This document shows, one piece after another, positions 63,387-64,000 of a stretch of 64,000 bases of DNA; positions within the stretch are counted from its first letter, which is position 1; each line of letters opens with the position of its first letter. Position numbers and translations under genes: made by a program. A model generated the notes under the pieces. That model was given only the letters and a program-made list of their open reading frames with translations, did not search any database and was not told the DNA's origin. The stretch is from NCBI RefSeq assembly GCF_009807035.1, contig NZ_WUBI01000001.1:1426001-1490000 (forward strand), given 5' to 3'. This DNA comes from Paenibacillus dendrobii (GTDB lineage: Bacteria > Bacillota > Bacilli > Paenibacillales > Paenibacillaceae).

Positions 63387-63413
63387 GGGAAGTGCTGTCA
63401 AACAGCACTTCCC
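63387..63413 (-). repeat. Perfect hairpin between binding protein and ATPase genes
   Basis: GGGAAGTGCTGT and ACAGCACTTCCC are exact complements around CAA. There is no T run on the minus strand, so it is more likely an mRNA-stabilising or attenuating element that keeps the binding-protein message more abundant than the rest. Confidence 0.65.
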
Positions 63414-63451
63414 TTAACCTGTGTTCGGCCTATTCAGCCCTGTTTGTTATG

Positions 63452-64000
63452 TTATTTGGCGTAAGCTTCTTTCAAGTTCTTCATCCAAGGCTCCTCAAAA
63501 GCGTCGCTTTCGCCCCAGCCCGGCATAACTTTTGCAAGATTGACCATATTCACGCTTTCAGAGGCTGTCTTCAGCTTATCCTGTGTAATCAATGTTGCTG
63601 CCAGGTCATAGGTCTGAGGCACTTCTTCACCCGCAATTTTCTTCACCAGCATACGAACATCAACTTGTCCGATGACTTTCGGATCCACTGCAGCCGTTGA
63701 AACCCAAGGGCTTTTGTCTTCCTGCATCATTTGCAAGTCGGCATTGGAAACGTCGATTCCGTAAATTTTGATCTCATCGCGTCCCGCTTCTTTGACCGCG
63801 CGAGCCGCTCCGATCGCAAAAGCATCCCAAGTGGCAAAAATCGCGCTGATCTCGCCCTTTTTATGCTTGGTAAGCATCGCCGCAACGGCATTTTGTGTTT
63901 GTACGGATGTATCGGCAGAAGCTATACCGAAACGCTCGATTTCCTGAATTCCGGAATTCGCTGTCATAAATTCCTTATACACTGCGTTACGTCTTACCAT
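63452..64000 (-). CDS. ABC transporter sugar-binding protein, C-terminal part (window end)
   Basis: 182 residues are visible and the gene continues beyond the window; the ATG at 64000 is probably internal. The type I sugar-binding fold is clear: ISAIFATWDAFAIGAARAVKEAG, KIYGIDVSNADLQMMQ, WVSTAAVDPKVIGQVDVRML. It is the first visible gene of the operon binding protein - ATPase - permease - mtnK - mtnA. The ligand is probably methylthioribose, by context. Confidence 0.9.
   Translation of the reverse strand: MVRRNAVYKEFMTANSGIQEIERFGIASADTSVQTQNAVAAMLTKHKKGEISAIFATWDAFAIGAARAVKEAGRDEIKIYGIDVSNADLQMMQEDKSPWVSTAAVDPKVIGQVDVRMLVKKIAGEEVPQTYDLAATLITQDKLKTASESVNMVNLAKVMPGWGESDAFEEPWMKNLKEAYAK

Noticed and set aside
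1..64000. CRISPR arrays, rRNA, tRNA, insertion sequences, integrase or origin
   Set aside because: No regularly spaced direct repeats, no conserved RNA gene sequence, no transposase or integrase motif and no DnaA-box cluster were noticed on reading both strands; a model-based scan could not be run.

Overview
The window looks like chromosomal DNA of an endospore-forming, Gram-positive Bacillota, most likely Paenibacillus or a close relative. The evidence is GerA/GerB/GerC germinant-receptor genes, a spore-coat transglutaminase (tgl), S-layer-homology (SLH) surface proteins, a T-box leader, Zur-type operators, strong AGGAGG ribosome binding sites, YesM/YesN two-component systems and several RbsA/B/C-type ABC importers. 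No rRNA, tRNA, CRISPR array, transposase or integrase was seen. The species is inferred from gene content only.

Layout. 1-2.8 kb: end of a germinant-receptor operon (permease end, GerA, GerC). 2.8-9.6 kb: housekeeping genes (NTF2-like protein, mqnB-mqnD of the futalosine menaquinone route, an ACT-domain malic enzyme, a Tubby/LURP-like protein, a penicillin-binding-protein-like serine hydrolase, a GNAT). 9.7-14.5 kb: cell-wall block with an OatA-like acyltransferase preceded by an overlapping leader ORF, and a MocR regulator coupled to D-Ala-D-Ala ligase. 14.7-20.6 kb: ASCH, OsmC and radical SAM/SPASM genes, tgl, a chemoreceptor, a TetR regulator and an SDR dehydrogenase. 20.7-24.3 kb: a family 2 glycosyltransferase, an SgrR-like regulator and a small basic protein. 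24.4-29.7 kb: six-gene ABC-2 exporter, OmpR-type two-component system and secreted stalk-domain protein. 29.9-38.9 kb: a methyltransferase, then a catabolite-regulated sugar importer fused in one gene block to a YesMN system and a membrane-anchored second binding protein. 39-41.7 kb: a zinc alcohol dehydrogenase and a small AT-rich accessory island with a 28-residue Hol-Tox-like peptide, a YolD-like gene, a probably frameshifted ORF and a candidate small RNA. 41.7-44.5 kb: zinc importer (znuCBA/adcCBA type) under three Zur-like boxes. 44.5-55 kb: an EamA transporter, a 12-repeat propeller lipoprotein, a small membrane protein and two SLH-anchored secreted proteins. 55-58.4 kb: two acetyltransferases and T-box-controlled proS. 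58.4-64 kb: an ABC importer followed by mtnK-mtnA, which together read as methylthioribose uptake and salvage.

How the parts work together. Three ABC systems sit next to genes that suggest their role: zinc (Zur boxes, His-rich binding protein), an unidentified sugar (cre site, dedicated two-component system) and methylthioribose (kinase and isomerase). The cell envelope is a recurring theme: O-acetylation, D-Ala-D-Ala synthesis, SLH hydrolases and an exporter/two-component module of the kind used against wall-active compounds. The least ordinary parts are the type I toxin-like island near 40.4-41.5 kb, the leader ORF at 9.78 kb, the MocR-ddl coupling and the anchored binding protein encoded with YesMN.
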